Source: Bacteroidales bacterium (GTDB lineage Bacteria; Bacteroidota; Bacteroidia; Bacteroidales; UBA932). Taken from it: a DNA stretch of 63,337 bases. Numbering within the stretch: the stretch's first letter is position 1; every line of letters starts with the position of its first letter. Position numbers and translations under genes: made by a program. The DNA is taken from the NCBI GenBank assembly GCA_017934185.1, contig JAGBJY010000023.1, positions 1 to 63,337 on the forward strand. Reading direction: 5' to 3'. The notes under the pieces were generated by a model. It saw nothing but the letters and a program-made list of their open reading frames with translations, had not been told where the DNA came from and searched no databases. Below, piece by piece: positions 56,054 to 63,337 of this stretch.

Positions 56054-58249
56054 TTACTTGGAGCGGAGGGTTAAGCCGAAACCGCCGCTACGGGCCATTT
56101 TCACCGTGAGGGTATCGGCCGATGTCACTTCGCTCTTGGTAATGGTATAAGCCTGGGGCTTGGCAGCATAATCGGCATCCGGGGCATCGGCATAAAGAGT
56201 GGCTTCATACACTACGCCCGGCGTGAGGAAATCCAAAGCGAACGAGGTTTCATGGGCGTTTTCGCCCGATACGCCCCCCACGTACCACACATCGTGCATG
56301 CGGCCGCCGGCATACACGAAGTCGTACGCGCCGGAGGTGCCGCTCAGACGACCGGAATTGAGCGTGGAAAGCTTGGGATGCCGGGCCGCTACAATGTACT
56401 CGCCGGGTTCGGCCTCCAGATACAGGCTCTTATCCCAGTCTACGGCCACATCTTTGATGAACTGGAAGGCGTCCATGAAGCGGGCGTAATTCTCCGGAAG
56501 GTCGGCGGCCATCTGCAGCGGGCTGTAGAAGGTTACGTACAGGCCCAGCTGGTTGCCGATGGTATGGCGCATCTTACCCTCCTGGCCGGGGGCCGTAACC
56601 GACATGTCGGGTTCAAAGATGCCGGGCGTATAGTCCATGGGGCCGCCTTGCAGACGGGTAAAGGGCAGAATGCTGGTATGACCGGGATTGATGGCGCTGC
56701 GGAACTCCGTTCCCATGGCACTCTCGTTGCCAATCATGTTGGGCCAGGTTCGGCATAATCCGGTAGGACGCACCGCCTCGTGGGCGTTCACCATGATATG
56801 ATGCTTTGCGGCCTCCACAATGGCATGGTGATAATGGCCGATGATGGGCTGGCTGTAGTGATGTTCACCGAAGGGGATGATGGGACCCACATAGCCGCTC
56901 TTCACCGCATTGTAACCATACTGGTTCATCAGGGTATAGGCCCGCTCCATCCAGCGCTCGTAATTGAGGGTGGAAGAGGAGCTCTCGTGGTGCATGATGA
57001 GGCGGATGCCCTTCTCATGCGCATAGGCATTCAGGGCCGGCAGGTCAAAGTCCGGATAAGGGGTAATGAAGTCAAAGACAAAGTCTTTCTGGTGGCCGTA
57101 CCAGTCTTCCCAGCCTTCGTTCCAACCTTCAATGAGAAGGGCGTCAAAGCCGTTTTCGGCGGCAAAGTCTATGTAGCGGCGCACATTCTCGTTGTTGGCA
57201 CCATGCCTGCCGTGCGGAGTAGCTTTTGCATAATCGGTAACGCCCAGCTGCACAGAAGGATAATCGCGGGTATAGGACCACGTGGTCTTTCCGGTAATCA
57301 TCTCCCACCACACGCCCATGTACTTCACGGGATGAATCCAGGACACATCTTCCAGGGCGCAGGGGTCGTTCAGGTTCAGAATGAGGCGGGAAGCGAGCAC
57401 GTCCGTGGCCTTGTCGCACACCATCACCGTGCGCCAGGGCGTGAGGCAAGGCGCCTGCAAACGGGCTTTCACCCCCTCGGCATCCGGGGTAAGGGCGGTA
57501 CGGAAAACAAAGTGTTTGTCGTCCAGGTCCAGATTGGTGGTGGAGTAATCCAGCACGCGGGCCTCGTGGAGGTTGATGTACAGGCCTTCGTCGGTCTTCA
57601 GTTGCAGGGCAGTCTGCACCGCCGTGGGGGAAATAAAGGATTGGGAAGCGTTGAAAGGCCGATTGCTGCCGCTAAGGCCACGGATTTCCGACAAACGGGA
57701 GCGGGTGTAATTGTACTCCTGGGTGTCGTAGTCACCGCTGATCCACCAGGCCGTATGGTCCCCTGTCAGGGCAAATTCCGTGCACTCCTCCTTCACTTTG
57801 AAATAAGTGAGCTTGTTCTCCAGCGGGAACTCATAACGGAAACCCAGCCCTTCGTCATAGAGGCGGAAACGGACGTTCATATTGACACCATCTTCCCTGC
57901 CCAGACTCACAAGCACTTCATTGTAATGGTTGCGGATACTGGCTTCTTCGCCCCAGACGGGCTCCCAGGTTTCATCCTCGGTGTTGAAAGCCGTTCTGGT
58001 GAGGGAAAAGCCGTCCAGCAGGTCTTCCTGGTCCAGCAGGTCGAAACCCAGACGGGAAGGCAGAATCACCTCTTTTCCGTCCCGGCTCAGGGCATACTGG
58101 GGAACGCCGCCATCGGCCAAAAAGAATTTCAGTTCCATTTTTCCGTCCGGGCTGCGGAGGGAAAGGGCATCAGAGGGGACCTGCGGGGACTTGGCCGTGC
58201 AGGCAAGAAGAAGGAGGGCCGAAGCCCCCCATATCAAAAGGTTACGCAT
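56054..58249 (-). CDS. susB: GH97 alpha-glucosidase (SusB-like)
   Basis: Releases glucose from malto-oligosaccharides, by inversion in SusB. 731 residues with lipoprotein signal MRNLLIWGASALLLLAC. An N-terminal beta-sandwich (SPDGKMELKFFLADGG, NEVLVSLGREDGVNMNVRFR) precedes the TIM barrel (WIHPVKYMGVWWEMITGK, DALLIEGWNEGWEDWYG, GYNAVKSGYVGPI). The SusB catalytic glutamates correspond to VNAHEAVRPTGLCRTWPN and MIGNESAMGTEF, both present, arguing for the inverting subgroup. A C-terminal sheet domain ends the protein. 4 bp from the GH13 gene upstream. Confidence 0.94.
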   Translation of the reverse strand: MRNLLIWGASALLLLACTAKSPQVPSDALSLRSPDGKMELKFFLADGGVPQYALSRDGKEVILPSRLGFDLLDQEDLLDGFSLTRTAFNTEDETWEPVWGEEASIRNHYNEVLVSLGREDGVNMNVRFRLYDEGLGFRYEFPLENKLTYFKVKEECTEFALTGDHTAWWISGDYDTQEYNYTRSRLSEIRGLSGSNRPFNASQSFISPTAVQTALQLKTDEGLYINLHEARVLDYSTTNLDLDDKHFVFRTALTPDAEGVKARLQAPCLTPWRTVMVCDKATDVLASRLILNLNDPCALEDVSWIHPVKYMGVWWEMITGKTTWSYTRDYPSVQLGVTDYAKATPHGRHGANNENVRRYIDFAAENGFDALLIEGWNEGWEDWYGHQKDFVFDFITPYPDFDLPALNAYAHEKGIRLIMHHESSSSTLNYERWMERAYTLMNQYGYNAVKSGYVGPIIPFGEHHYSQPIIGHYHHAIVEAAKHHIMVNAHEAVRPTGLCRTWPNMIGNESAMGTEFRSAINPGHTSILPFTRLQGGPMDYTPGIFEPDMSVTAPGQEGKMRHTIGNQLGLYVTFYSPLQMAADLPENYARFMDAFQFIKDVAVDWDKSLYLEAEPGEYIVAARHPKLSTLNSGRLSGTSGAYDFVYAGGRMHDVWYVGGVSGENAHETSFALDFLTPGVVYEATLYADAPDADYAAKPQAYTITKSEVTSADTLTVKMARSGGFGLTLRSK

Positions 58250-58253
58250 ATTT

Positions 58254-59678
58254 TTATTTCACTAAGACCACGTACTGGCCGGGGGCAAGGGTAATGGAGG
58301 TTTCGCCGCTCACAAGGGTCTCGGCAAAGATGTTTTTGTACTGGCCGTCCAGAGGGAGGGCAACAGTGGCAGGCTCTGCTTCCAGGTTCTTGAAAGGCTG
58401 GGCAGCCACGGCACCCTGGGGACGGTTGTCATTGGCATCGGCCACCACCTCGGGGGCCTCCTGCGGCTGTGCAGTGCCGAAATTGGCCAGGACGATGACC
58501 TTGTTGCCCTCCACTTCGCGGGAGAAGGCCACCACGCCGTCGGGGGCTTCCAGCCAGGCAATGTCGCCGCCACGCTCACCGGCAGCAAGGGCCTTGTTCC
58601 GGTGCCTGAGTTCCACCAGCTTTTTCCAGAAAACGGTATACTCATTGGGACTCCAGTCCGTGATGGGATCCTTCTCAAAGAAGGCCAGGCGGCGGCTCAG
58701 GCCGATTTCCTGTCCGGTGTAAATGAGCGGCTGGCTGCCGGGGAGGGTGAAGCAGAGCACGGCGCAGGCATTCGCGGCAGCGCCCTCACGCTCGAACTCG
58801 GTGCCGCTCCAGGAGTTCTCGTCGTGGTTGGAAGTAAAGGTAAGGCGGAAGGCGGGCTTGCCGAAACGTTTGAGGTCACGCTCAACGTATTCCTGCAAGT
58901 CTCCCACGGTTTTGCTTCCCTGGGCCAGGCTGTTCAGCAGGTGATGCAGTTCCCAGGCGTAATTGGCGTCGAAGGTCTCCGCAGGGTCGGCCAAGTTGTC
59001 GCGCTCGGCCTCGGCCAGAAGGTAAATCTCCGGATAATCGGCATTCATCTTGGGGAGGATGCCCTTCCAGAATTCGGCGGGGACTTCACCGGCGGCGTCG
59101 CAGCGGAAGCCGTCCACGCCCTTTTCCAGCCAGAAACGCATGGCGTCGTCCTGGGCCCACCACACTTCCTCGTTCTCGTAGTTGAGGGAACGGGTGTCGG
59201 TCCAGTCATATTCCCAGATGGCATTGCCCTGGGCGTCGCGCTCATAGAACTCGGCAGGCTTCTCACGCATCCACACATTGTCCGGGGCGGTTTGGTTGGC
59301 TACCCAGTCCAGGATGACCTTGAACCCCATCCTGTGGGCCGATGCAAGGAGCTGCTCAAATTCCTCCATGGTGCCGAACTCCGGGTTCACGGCCTTGTAG
59401 TTGGAAATGGCATAATAGGAGCCCAAGGAGCCCTTTCGGCCCTCTGTTCCAATTTCATACATGGGCATGAGCCAGAGCACGTCCACACCGAGGTCCCTCA
59501 GGCGGGGAAGCTGTTTCTCCACACCGGCGAAAGTGCCTTCCGGGGAGAACTGGCGAATGTTCACTTCATATACTACGGAGTCATAGGTCCACTCCGGATG
59601 AAGGGAACTCTCTTTCTTGCTGCAACCCATGAGCATCAGGGCCAGGGCAGCTACGGTCATCAATTTCAGGGTTTTCAT
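58254..59678 (-). CDS. GH13 alpha-amylase lipoprotein
   Basis: 474 residues: MKTLKLMTVAALALMLMGCS is a lipoprotein signal. The GH13 barrel motifs are region I VILDWVANQ, region II GFRCDAAGEVP (nucleophile Asp), region III LLAEAERDN (acid Glu) and region IV FTSNHDENSW. A C-terminal domain with beta-strands (VIVLANFGT, ITLAPGQYVVLVK) follows. Shorter than SusA neopullulanase and lacking the starch-binding insert of SusG, so probably acts on oligosaccharides in the periplasm or at the surface. Third of four glycosidases in the operon. Confidence 0.93.
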   Translation of the reverse strand: MKTLKLMTVAALALMLMGCSKKESSLHPEWTYDSVVYEVNIRQFSPEGTFAGVEKQLPRLRDLGVDVLWLMPMYEIGTEGRKGSLGSYYAISNYKAVNPEFGTMEEFEQLLASAHRMGFKVILDWVANQTAPDNVWMREKPAEFYERDAQGNAIWEYDWTDTRSLNYENEEVWWAQDDAMRFWLEKGVDGFRCDAAGEVPAEFWKGILPKMNADYPEIYLLAEAERDNLADPAETFDANYAWELHHLLNSLAQGSKTVGDLQEYVERDLKRFGKPAFRLTFTSNHDENSWSGTEFEREGAAANACAVLCFTLPGSQPLIYTGQEIGLSRRLAFFEKDPITDWSPNEYTVFWKKLVELRHRNKALAAGERGGDIAWLEAPDGVVAFSREVEGNKVIVLANFGTAQPQEAPEVVADANDNRPQGAVAAQPFKNLEAEPATVALPLDGQYKNIFAETLVSGETSITLAPGQYVVLVK

Positions 59679-59731
59679 AATCAGTACATTTCAATCCTCT
59701 AATTTACGGAAAAGCGCAGGGAAAAGCAAAC

Positions 59732-60913
59732 TCAATCGGAAAAAGCGTCCAGGATGGCCGACGGCCGGCCATTGGAGGAAAAGGCGGCCTGGTTGTAGCT
59801 GCCCCAGGTTTCCCGCTTGCCCGTGTACCGGTAGATGGCATCGGCATCTTTATATACGGCCGGGACCCAACCGCCATACACCTCCGGTTCCCAGTAGAAA
59901 ATGCCGGCACAGCCGTTGGTCTTCTTCAACTCTGACATAAAAGATTTCAGCAGGTCTGCTGATCCCGATAAGGAAGGTTGCACTCCCACCTCCGATACAA
60001 TAACCGGCACTCCATAGGCGGAGGCAGCAGTCTTGATATACGCGAGGGCGTAGCTGTTAACCTGTGCCGGCGAAAGACTTACCTCACTACTGCCTATCCA
60101 CATCTTGCTGGTGTTCTGGGGGTAGTGCGAGAAGGCAATCATATCAAACTTGGCGCCTTTTGCCTTAAAGTCATCCAGCCACATGGGGTTGCCGTAGGAA
60201 GCACTTAAATAAGCGTTATCCAAATGAGGCATCACATTAGCGGACGGATAAACAGCCTTGGCAGCATCGTAACCGGCATTGTATAACTTGACGAAGTTCG
60301 TCAGATTGATCTGACCGTTTGCCCATACCGCATCTCCAGAGGGAGACAGCATGCCGTTACGGGTTTCGTTGCCGATTTGCACCCACGCAACCGTTACGCC
60401 GGCCGTTTTCAGGGCCTGCAGCACCTCGGTAGTATGGGCCGATACATGCTCACACATTTTGGTAAGGTCGGAAACATCGGCCTTCCAATCTTCCGGAACC
60501 TGCTGGCGGGAAGGGTCGGCGAAAAAGTCGCTGTAATGGAAATCCACCATGAGCGACATCCCGGCCGATTGCACCCGCCCCGCCAGGGCCACAACGTCCT
60601 CCTTTCCACTCCAGCCCTGATACGGCTTCACCCATACGCGCAGACGGATGGCGTTCATCCCGCAGTCCTTGAGCACCGTGAGAATATCGGCCTGGGTGCC
60701 GTCTTTCTTGTAGAACTTGATGCCGGCCGATTCCATCTCCGTGACCCAGCTGATGTCGGCGCCTTTGGCGAAGGCGGGTGTCTGAACGGCGGGAGTGACA
60801 GGCGTGGTGGGAGTGGGGTCTACGGGGCCCGGATCCACCGCAGGCGGCGTGTCTGTTCCGCCGCAGGACCAAAGGGCTGCAGCGGCCATTAGCGCATCGA
60901 TAAAGCGATTCAT
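59732..60913 (-). CDS. GH53 endo-beta-1,4-galactanase lipoprotein
   Basis: Cleaves beta-1,4-galactan, as in arabinogalactan or pectin side chains. 393 residues. MNRFIDALMAAAALWSCGGT ends in a lipobox Cys, then a Pro/Thr linker. The barrel opens with FAKGADISWVTEMESAG and NAIRLRVWVKPYQGWSGKED. Catalytic glutamates are in WVQIGNETRNGML (acid/base) and VIVSEVGVQP (nucleophile); FHYSDFFADPSRQQVPEDW is a family hallmark. The ATG at 60913 was chosen for its signal sequence. Placement inside a starch-type operon is unusual. Confidence 0.92.
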   Translation of the reverse strand: MNRFIDALMAAAALWSCGGTDTPPAVDPGPVDPTPTTPVTPAVQTPAFAKGADISWVTEMESAGIKFYKKDGTQADILTVLKDCGMNAIRLRVWVKPYQGWSGKEDVVALAGRVQSAGMSLMVDFHYSDFFADPSRQQVPEDWKADVSDLTKMCEHVSAHTTEVLQALKTAGVTVAWVQIGNETRNGMLSPSGDAVWANGQINLTNFVKLYNAGYDAAKAVYPSANVMPHLDNAYLSASYGNPMWLDDFKAKGAKFDMIAFSHYPQNTSKMWIGSSEVSLSPAQVNSYALAYIKTAASAYGVPVIVSEVGVQPSLSGSADLLKSFMSELKKTNGCAGIFYWEPEVYGGWVPAVYKDADAIYRYTGKRETWGSYNQAAFSSNGRPSAILDAFSD

Positions 60914-60923
60914 AGTCAGGTGT

Positions 60924-63194
60924 TTAGAGTTCAAAGACAACGGAAGAGTTGGGGCCGAGTATGAGGCGGCCGTTCTTGGTGGAGGCCGTACCCAACAAGG
61001 CAACGGGTTTGTCCATGGAGTCGCTCACACTGACTTCCCTCTGGGCCGATGCCACGTTGTGGATTACCAGAAGCTTCTGGCTGCCGGAGGTCATGTACCA
61101 GGCGGCGATAGCGGCATCCGAGATACTGGTGGTGGACATTTCACCGCTCGCCAACGCCGGATAGGTGTTACGCAGGCGGCTCCAAGTCTTATAGACATTC
61201 AGAAGGGAATTCTCATCGGCCGACTGGGTCTCGACGGAAATGCTTCCCTTGAGCATGGCATTGTCCACTTTGTTGTTCACACCGTTTTTGGCCACTTTGG
61301 TCGCGGCGGCATCCCAGACGATAGGGGCACGAACATATTCATCCCCATTGTTCTGATTGCCCCAATAACCCAATTCTTCGCCCTGATAAATATACGGCTT
61401 CTCGGGGGTGGTAAGAAGGATGGCCGCTGCCTGCTTCTCTTTCTCCAGGCTCTGGCCAAGACTGCTGGCAAATCTCATCTGGTCATGGTTGGACAAGAAG
61501 AAGGAAGTGATGGCATCCGAGCGGATGGCCTTATGCTCACTGACATATTGGGAAATAGTAGACACGAAGTCGCCTACGTTGCGGTCATTTAAAACCGACT
61601 GCAATTTATATCCGTAATCAAATTCAAAACAGGACGGAAGTCCTTTGTAATAATCTTTTTCGCCGCCTCGCTGAGGATACTTTACCGGATTGTTAGGCTC
61701 TCCATTATGACCCCCATCGCACCAGGTCTCCCCTACCATAAAAATATTCTCAGAGTGCTTTTGCTTATAGTAATTATTTACAGCTTGATACCATTGATCC
61801 AGGAAACGTTGATTCGCTTTAAGCTGGGCCTGATAAATCCAAATAACCGCATCAAGACGGAATCCGGCGACACCCATATCCACCCATTTTTTTGCAGACT
61901 CCACGGTTGCCTTGAACGCAGGAGAATTCTCACATTCAGCGTAATTTCCATAGTTCAGGTCCGGCATAGACTGGTCAAAACTAGCGAAATACTTATAGGC
62001 CGTTCCAAAAACGATATTCCCAACCTTATCATTGTCAGCATTCGTATACAACTGATAAGGCGTCCCAAAGGCGATGGGTCCCGAAGAAGAGGATGCCCCG
62101 TATTTACTACCCGAGCTCCAATCGTTCTTGCTGCAAACCAAGAAGCCCCAGTCCGTACTGATATCAATAGTCAGCTCGTAGATATTGGTAGCTGTCTTTT
62201 TCATCCCTTTGAAAGAGCCACAGTAAATATACCAATCCGAGGTAGACGCCGGAGTATCCACGGCAGCATCGGATTTTGTTACGGTAATGCGCTTGGTGCT
62301 GCTGTCCAGGACGAAATGGAGCCGGCCATTATAACCGGCATCGCCTCCGGCAAGATCATGCCAGTCTCCCATACCGGCATCGGTTCCGCCGCCATAGTTG
62401 TCTACAAGTCCGGCCGACACATCGGCCAAATAATTGGTAGAAATGACATAATAGTCTTTATAGTCACTATTAACAGGGTCGGACAAAACGCTTTTGAACC
62501 AGGCATTGTTTTTCCCACTATGGTTCAATACATAATCCATATAAATCTTGATTCCCTTAGCGTCTGCGGCATCAATAAGATTTTTGAAATCCGTTTCCGT
62601 ACCGTATAGAGGATTGAGGGAGAAATAGTCATTCACATCATAGGCATGATATGAATTGGTAGGATGCGCCGGACTGAGCCAGAGGGCTGTTACTCCCAAT
62701 GCATCCAGATAATCCAGATGTTCCTGGATACCCTTGAAATCTCCTACACCGTCTCCGTCGGAGTCCGCGAAACTGTAAATAAGCAGTTGGTAAGTGGTTG
62801 AGGCTCGTTTGACACCATCGAAACTTGGTGTTTTCAAGGCCAAAGAGGCGGAGCCCTGACTCACAGATACAGTTCCCTTACCATTACCGCTCACAGCAAT
62901 GCTTCCCGTTCTTGGGTTACTGCCGGAATAGTCGTCAACCGTCACTGAAAACGAGCCGTTGCCGCTTCCGGAAGTAGGATTGACATGCATCCATGAGGCC
63001 GATGGCTGCGCCGTCCAGTTGCCTGAACTTTTCACACTTACATACTTTGTTGTTTTGTCCGCGTTTTCAAAAGACAGTTCAGAGGGGCTCACACTAAACG
63101 TAACTGTCTCTTCCCCTCCGTTTTCTGAAGGGGACTCGATTGTTTTGCAAGACACTGCCGCCAAAAGCAGCAGAATGGGGAGTATTTTTTTCAT
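60924..63194 (-). CDS. SusG-like GH13 alpha-amylase with N-terminal BACON domain
   Basis: 756 residues, lipoprotein signal MKKILPILLLLAAVSCK. Residues about 30-115 are a BACON domain (TFSVSPSELSFENADKTTKY, WTAQPSASWMHVNPTSGSGN, GTVSVSQG). The GH13 catalytic part follows: IYMDYVLNHSG (I), GFRLDAVIWI (II, nucleophile), FMVGETWCDGG (III) and FFLSNHDQMRFA (IV). An inserted segment of about 120 residues (HFVLDSSTKRITVTKSDAAV, FKGMKKTATNIYELTIDIS) between barrel elements resembles the starch-binding CBM58 insertion of SusG. The middle (about 61.6-62.8 kb) is more AT-rich than the rest. Confidence 0.9.
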   Translation of the reverse strand: MKKILPILLLLAAVSCKTIESPSENGGEETVTFSVSPSELSFENADKTTKYVSVKSSGNWTAQPSASWMHVNPTSGSGNGSFSVTVDDYSGSNPRTGSIAVSGNGKGTVSVSQGSASLALKTPSFDGVKRASTTYQLLIYSFADSDGDGVGDFKGIQEHLDYLDALGVTALWLSPAHPTNSYHAYDVNDYFSLNPLYGTETDFKNLIDAADAKGIKIYMDYVLNHSGKNNAWFKSVLSDPVNSDYKDYYVISTNYLADVSAGLVDNYGGGTDAGMGDWHDLAGGDAGYNGRLHFVLDSSTKRITVTKSDAAVDTPASTSDWYIYCGSFKGMKKTATNIYELTIDISTDWGFLVCSKNDWSSGSKYGASSSSGPIAFGTPYQLYTNADNDKVGNIVFGTAYKYFASFDQSMPDLNYGNYAECENSPAFKATVESAKKWVDMGVAGFRLDAVIWIYQAQLKANQRFLDQWYQAVNNYYKQKHSENIFMVGETWCDGGHNGEPNNPVKYPQRGGEKDYYKGLPSCFEFDYGYKLQSVLNDRNVGDFVSTISQYVSEHKAIRSDAITSFFLSNHDQMRFASSLGQSLEKEKQAAAILLTTPEKPYIYQGEELGYWGNQNNGDEYVRAPIVWDAAATKVAKNGVNNKVDNAMLKGSISVETQSADENSLLNVYKTWSRLRNTYPALASGEMSTTSISDAAIAAWYMTSGSQKLLVIHNVASAQREVSVSDSMDKPVALLGTASTKNGRLILGPNSSVVFEL

Positions 63195-63221
63195 AATACT
63201 ACTGATGCGATAAATTTTGGT

Positions 63222-63337
63222 TTAAAAGTTTAATTCAAGTTCATTGACATTTTGATTTTGAGTGTGCGTGACTGGAACATCCAGCAGTTCACGGATATCG
63301 GTCTTGGTAAGAAGCGAGGCTTCTATGACTTTTGAGA
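63222..63337 (-). CDS. C-terminal end of an unidentified gene heading into the starch operon
   Basis: The minus-strand frame from 63335 to the TAA at 63222-63224 reads SKVIEASLLTKTDIRELLDV and ends NVNELELNF. It is open to the window edge and lies 27 bp upstream of the SusG-like amylase, so it is probably in the same operon. In sus loci this position holds a surface glycan-binding protein (SusE/SusF), but the 37 visible residues are not enough to assign a family. Confidence 0.5.
   Translation of the reverse strand, partial: SKVIEASLLTKTDIRELLDVPVTHTQNQNVNELELNF

Noticed and set aside
1-63337. tRNA or rRNA genes
   Set aside because: Reading both strands I saw no T-loop GGTTCRANNCC pattern with a matching acceptor stem and no rRNA-like sequence.

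Overview
The window is a GC-rich chromosomal segment from a member of the Bacteroidota, most likely order Bacteroidales. The evidence is a complete Bat aerotolerance operon, a SusB/SusG-type starch locus, many Cys-lipoproteins, TonB/ExbBD parts, paired deoxynucleoside kinases, DUF3127, DUF1015 and DUF4230 proteins, and repeated promoter boxes of the Bacteroides form TAnnTTTG instead of -10/-35 plus Shine-Dalgarno. High GC and dispersed short repeats would fit Alistipes or Cryptobacteroides-like gut/rumen lineages, but the genus cannot be fixed from the sequence alone. I saw no rRNA, tRNA, CRISPR array, transposase or phage gene.

Layout. 1-11.5 kb: DUF3127 and FKBP isomerase (minus), recQ, a small membrane protein with dnaG and metG (plus), an SPFH lipoprotein, sstT, miaA and a pRiA4b-like acidic protein. 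11.6-18.8 kb: YigZ, the serine operon serC-serA-DUF1015, a TrmH-type methyltransferase, glyA and a secreted nuclease lipoprotein. 18.8-27.9 kb: truA and the Bat operon moxR-DUF58-DUF4381-like-batA-batB-batC-batDE, with batD and batE fused. 27.9-36.5 kb: exbB-exbD-tonB, rluB, era, parC, recJ. 36.6-48.9 kb: aroK, an AT-rich lipoprotein island, a minus operon MBL hydrolase-birA-acyltransferase, tandem dNKs, an acyl-CoA synthetase, a TonB-dependent receptor with a calycin-like lipoprotein, a Gfo/Idh/MocA oxidoreductase and a serine hydrolase. 48.9-54.3 kb: gene debris, two DUF4230 proteins, an ICMT-like methyltransferase and uvrA. 54.3-63.3 kb: a minus-strand glycan operon (unknown partial gene, SusG-like amylase with BACON domain, GH53 galactanase, GH13 amylase, GH97 SusB) followed by a uridine-kinase-like gene.

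The least ordinary content lies between and inside the genes. (1) A hairpin repeat with a conserved 38-nt loop but copy-specific, self-complementary arms sits in frame inside truA and in the C-terminus of the DUF3127 gene, encoding the same peptide PGAFARTGSRSDAEG in both; a diverged copy lies in a divergent promoter region. (2) A second family of about 54-bp directional elements with GCCGCCGAT/ATCGGCGGC ends occurs as singles and as two-unit composites at 37.8 and 54.2 kb, always at gene 3' ends and twice beside broken gene fragments. (3) The heptamer GGCCGAT/ATCGGCC is strongly over-represented, about 107 by-eye hits against roughly 11 expected. (4) Many TAnnTTTG boxes end only 3-8 nt before the start codon, implying widespread leaderless mRNAs. 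All counts were made by eye.
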